The translations under genes and the position numbers were made by a program. The notes under the pieces were generated by a model, which saw only the letters and a list, made by a program, of their open reading frames with translations, was not told where the DNA came from and did no database searches. DNA of 8,918 nt from Paenibacillaceae bacterium UBA6304 (GTDB taxonomy: Bacteria > Bacillota > Bacilli > Paenibacillales > Paenibacillaceae), in contig DJTQ01000437.1 in the NCBI GenBank assembly GCA_002439285.1, positions 1-8,918 on the forward strand, in the 5' to 3' direction. This document shows positions 7,382 to 8,918 of the stretch, one piece after another (position 1 is the stretch's first letter; every line of letters begins with the position of its first letter).

Positions 7382-8011
7382 TTATTTCGTCCCGTACAAT
7401 CTGTCGCCGGCATCGCCGAGTCCCGGAATAATATATCCGTGTTCGTCCAGACGCTCGTCCAGTGCCGCTACGTAAATATCCACATCCGGATGAGCTTCGT
7501 GAACCGCTTTGACGCCTTCAGGAGCAGCGATCAAGTTCATCATCTTGATTTGAGTACATCCCCGTTTCTTAAGTGCATCAATCGCAGCAATCGCCGAACC
7601 CCCGGTTGCGAGCATCGGATCAATTACGATCAGTTCCCGTTCCTGGACGTCCGTAGGAAGCTTAATGTAATATTCAACCGGCTGAAAAGTTTCCGGATCA
7701 CGAAACAGACCCACATGGCCAACTTTGGCTGCCGGGAGCAGTTTCAGTACTCCATCCAGCATACCTAGTCCCGCCCGAAGAATCGGAATGAGTCCTAGCA
7801 TACGCCCCGAAATGACGCGTGATTCCGCTTCAGCAACCGGCGTCTGTACTTTAATCGATTCCAATGGAACCTCTCTTGTAATTTCATAGGCCATCAGCGT
7901 AGCCACTTCATCCACCAATTCACGGAAATCTTTCGTGTTTGTCCGCATATCGCGGATAAATGTAAGTTTGTGTTGAATCAAAGGGTGATCACATACCACC
8001 AGTTTTTTCAT
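7382..8011 (-). CDS. upp: uracil phosphoribosyltransferase
   Basis: Upp makes UMP from uracil and PRPP, the main uracil salvage step, in the cytoplasm. The 209-residue protein has the usual length and motifs: RAGLGM (79-84), the PRPP-binding loop [12 protein letters not shown] (about 129-140), and the uracil-binding C-terminal segment [16 protein letters not shown] (192-207). The ATG at 8011 has GGAGGG (8019-8024) 7 bases upstream. An extended -10 promoter and a 5' stem-loop precede it. The leader does not show the PyrR-binding loop or an attenuator that I can recognise. wecB follows after 27 bases. Upp next to the atp operon is a familiar arrangement in Bacillales. Confidence 0.97.
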   Translation of the reverse strand: MKKLVVCDHPLIQHKLTFIRDMRTNTKDFRELVDEVATLMAYEITREVPLESIKVQTPVAEAESRVISGRMLGLIPILRAGLGMLDGVLKLLPAAKVGHVGLFRDPETFQPVEYYIKLPTDVQERELIVIDPMLATGGSAIAAIDALKKRGCTQIKMMNLIAAPEGVKAVHEAHPDVDIYVAALDERLDEHGYIIPGLGDAGDRLYGTK

Positions 8012-8046
8012 TGTTTGTCCCTCCGGTTTATAGCTTAAGTCTTCAC

Positions 8047-8079
8047 TTGCGGCAATATCCTCATTACAATATTCCGCAA
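8047..8079 (-). other. 5' leader stem-loop of upp
   Basis: TTGCGG (8047-8052) pairs with CCGCAA (8074-8079) and AATAT (8054-8058) with ATATT (8069-8073), giving an 11-base-pair stem with a single bulged base at 8053 and a 10-base loop. The predicted transcription start (about 8082) is only a few bases upstream, so the mRNA would begin almost directly with this hairpin, as in mRNAs stabilised by a 5' stem-loop. The upp SD lies 22 bases further on. Confidence 0.6.
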
Positions 8080-8088
8080 ATCTTGTTT

Positions 8089-8097
8089 ATTATATCA
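8089..8097 (-). promoter_or_regulatory. upp promoter, extended -10
   Basis: TGATATAAT on the minus strand is a perfect TATAAT -10 with an upstream TG, an extended -10 element. No good -35 is present: the hexamer 17 bases upstream is TGGTAA. That is consistent with the TG motif compensating. Predicted start near 8082. Confidence 0.7.
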
Positions 8098-8242
8098 CTG
8101 TCCTTTTCCGATTACCACGCGCCTTGTCCCGGAGTCGTGCTTGTTCCGCTGGATGACACAAATTGCAAACCAACCCCTTCATTTAAAATCATTCACAGGT
8201 CCCTAGTCCCATTACTATTTATCCACTTCAACCTCTGCTATC

Positions 8243-8918
8243 TTATTTCTTCTCCTGCCCTTTGGAGAGTTCCGCTTGCCCGCGCTTCTCTATAGAGGTC
8301 AACACCTCATCTACGGTCTTTACGCCAGCGATTAACCCGGTTACTTCCTGATTAATGATCTTTCTTAAACTAAACCCTTTTGGAATTTTGGTATAGTCGA
8401 TCGTCCCACGGTCCAAGTTTGGTTTCTGATTGTAAAAGGCCTCTATTCGTTTGCCTTCCGGATTGTAGTTATAGTCGGTTCGCGTCAGCAGGCTCAGTCC
8501 GGCCGTTTTCGACTTTACCTTGGCCAAGTCCTCGCTGTTGATGAATTTCACTAATTCCCAAGCCGCTTGTTTTTGATCCGAGTCTGCGCTAACGGTGAGA
8601 ATATCTGTGAAAAAATAAGTAGATGAAAGCTCCCGATTTCCGGAATCGGAAGGAGAAGAAGCCAATTCCCAATCTAATTGAAACTTATTGCCCAAATCCT
8701 CCTTGGCCCAATTGATTTCATTATTAATGTAGTAAGAGTAATCATAGGCCATGGCACTTGTCTTATTTATGAACGGATCATATGGCTGCGTACCCGCGGA
8801 AGGGGATACGACCGCCCCTGACTTGTACGCATCAAGCACTGTCTCAAAAACATCTCTGTAAGCTTCCGTTTTTATAGTCATCTGCAGCTTACCGGTATTA
8901 TAAGCACTTAAATTACGA
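8243..8918 (-). CDS. extracellular solute-binding protein, C-terminal part (cut by window edge)
   Basis: This is the C-terminal 224 residues of a substrate-binding protein of a sugar-type ABC importer (family 1 fold, inferred). The frame stays open through the right edge: upstream of the ATG at 8881 the codons read RNLSAYNTGKLQ, so that ATG is internal and the true start, signal peptide and lipobox lie outside. Supporting features are the aromatic-rich mature sequence, the typical helix AAWELVKFINSEDLAKV (a WELVKFL-type motif near the C-terminal lobe), and a lysine-rich end, KGQEKK. The substrate cannot be told. It is codirectional with upp, 231 bases upstream, with no visible functional link and no clear terminator. 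Confidence 0.8.
   Translation of the reverse strand, partial: RNLSAYNTGKLQMTIKTEAYRDVFETVLDAYKSGAVVSPSAGTQPYDPFINKTSAMAYDYSYYINNEINWAKEDLGNKFQLDWELASSPSDSGNRELSSTYFFTDILTVSADSDQKQAAWELVKFINSEDLAKVKSKTAGLSLLTRTDYNYNPEGKRIEAFYNQKPNLDRGTIDYTKIPKGFSLRKIINQEVTGLIAGVKTVDEVLTSIEKRGQAELSKGQEKK

Larger units (their letters stand above)
8012..8242 (-). other. gap upstream of upp: promoter and leader, otherwise empty
   Basis: This 231-base gap lies between the solute-binding protein gene and upp. It contains the upp promoter and leader hairpin in its last 90 bases. The remaining part, 8098-8242, shows no SD-preceded ORF and no hairpin with a U-tract after the upstream gene's stop, so no intrinsic terminator can be called. 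Confidence 0.6.

Noticed and set aside
8047..8079. PyrR-binding attenuator in the upp leader
   Set aside because: The loop does not carry the conserved PyrR recognition sequence as I know it, and no terminator/antiterminator pair is visible.

Overview
The window looks like a chromosomal housekeeping segment from a member of the Bacillota, most likely Paenibacillus or a close relative. This rests on the gene order (upp, then a UDP-GlcNAc 2-epimerase, then atpZ-atpI-atpB-E-F-H-A-G-D), strong AGGAGG-type ribosome binding sites, a classic sigma-A promoter, and the sequence style of the a and c subunits. The genus is inferred from remembered family features, not from a search. Every gene I can support is on the minus strand, so transcription runs from high to low coordinates.

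Layout in the direction of transcription. At 8918-8243 is the C-terminal part of a family 1 extracellular solute-binding protein that runs off the right edge. A 231-base gap follows, holding the upp promoter (extended -10 at 8089-8097) and a strong stem-loop at the predicted 5' end of the upp mRNA. Next come upp (8011-7382) and wecB/mnaA (7354-6200), 27 bases apart. The 6199-6019 gap has no clear terminator; it holds a 15-base perfect palindrome and a good sigma-A promoter (TTGACA, 18 bases, TAAAAT) for the ATP synthase genes. The F1Fo operon then runs to the left edge: atpZ, atpI, atpB (a), atpE (c), atpF (b), atpH (delta), atpA (alpha), atpG (gamma) and the first 64 codons of atpD (beta). 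atpC is expected beyond the window.

How the genes work together. Fo (a, b, c) and F1 (alpha, beta, gamma, delta, with epsilon outside) form the proton-driven ATP synthase. AtpI and AtpZ are small membrane accessory proteins for c-ring assembly and possibly Mg2+ handling. Upp salvages uracil to UMP. WecB/MnaA makes UDP-ManNAc for wall polymers. I see no link between the solute-binding protein and the rest.

The coding content is ordinary and I found no new system. The part worth attention is non-coding. The atp operon has unusually roomy gaps (114 bases E-F, 276 bases A-G, 212 bases G-D), each with strong inverted repeats. One is terminator-like and sits just after atpE; two end 2-3 bases before the Shine-Dalgarno sequences of atpG and atpD. 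These could tune subunit stoichiometry. Several annotated starts depend on SD position: atpA and atpF most likely start at TTG, and atpE, atpG and atpZ start inside longer open frames.
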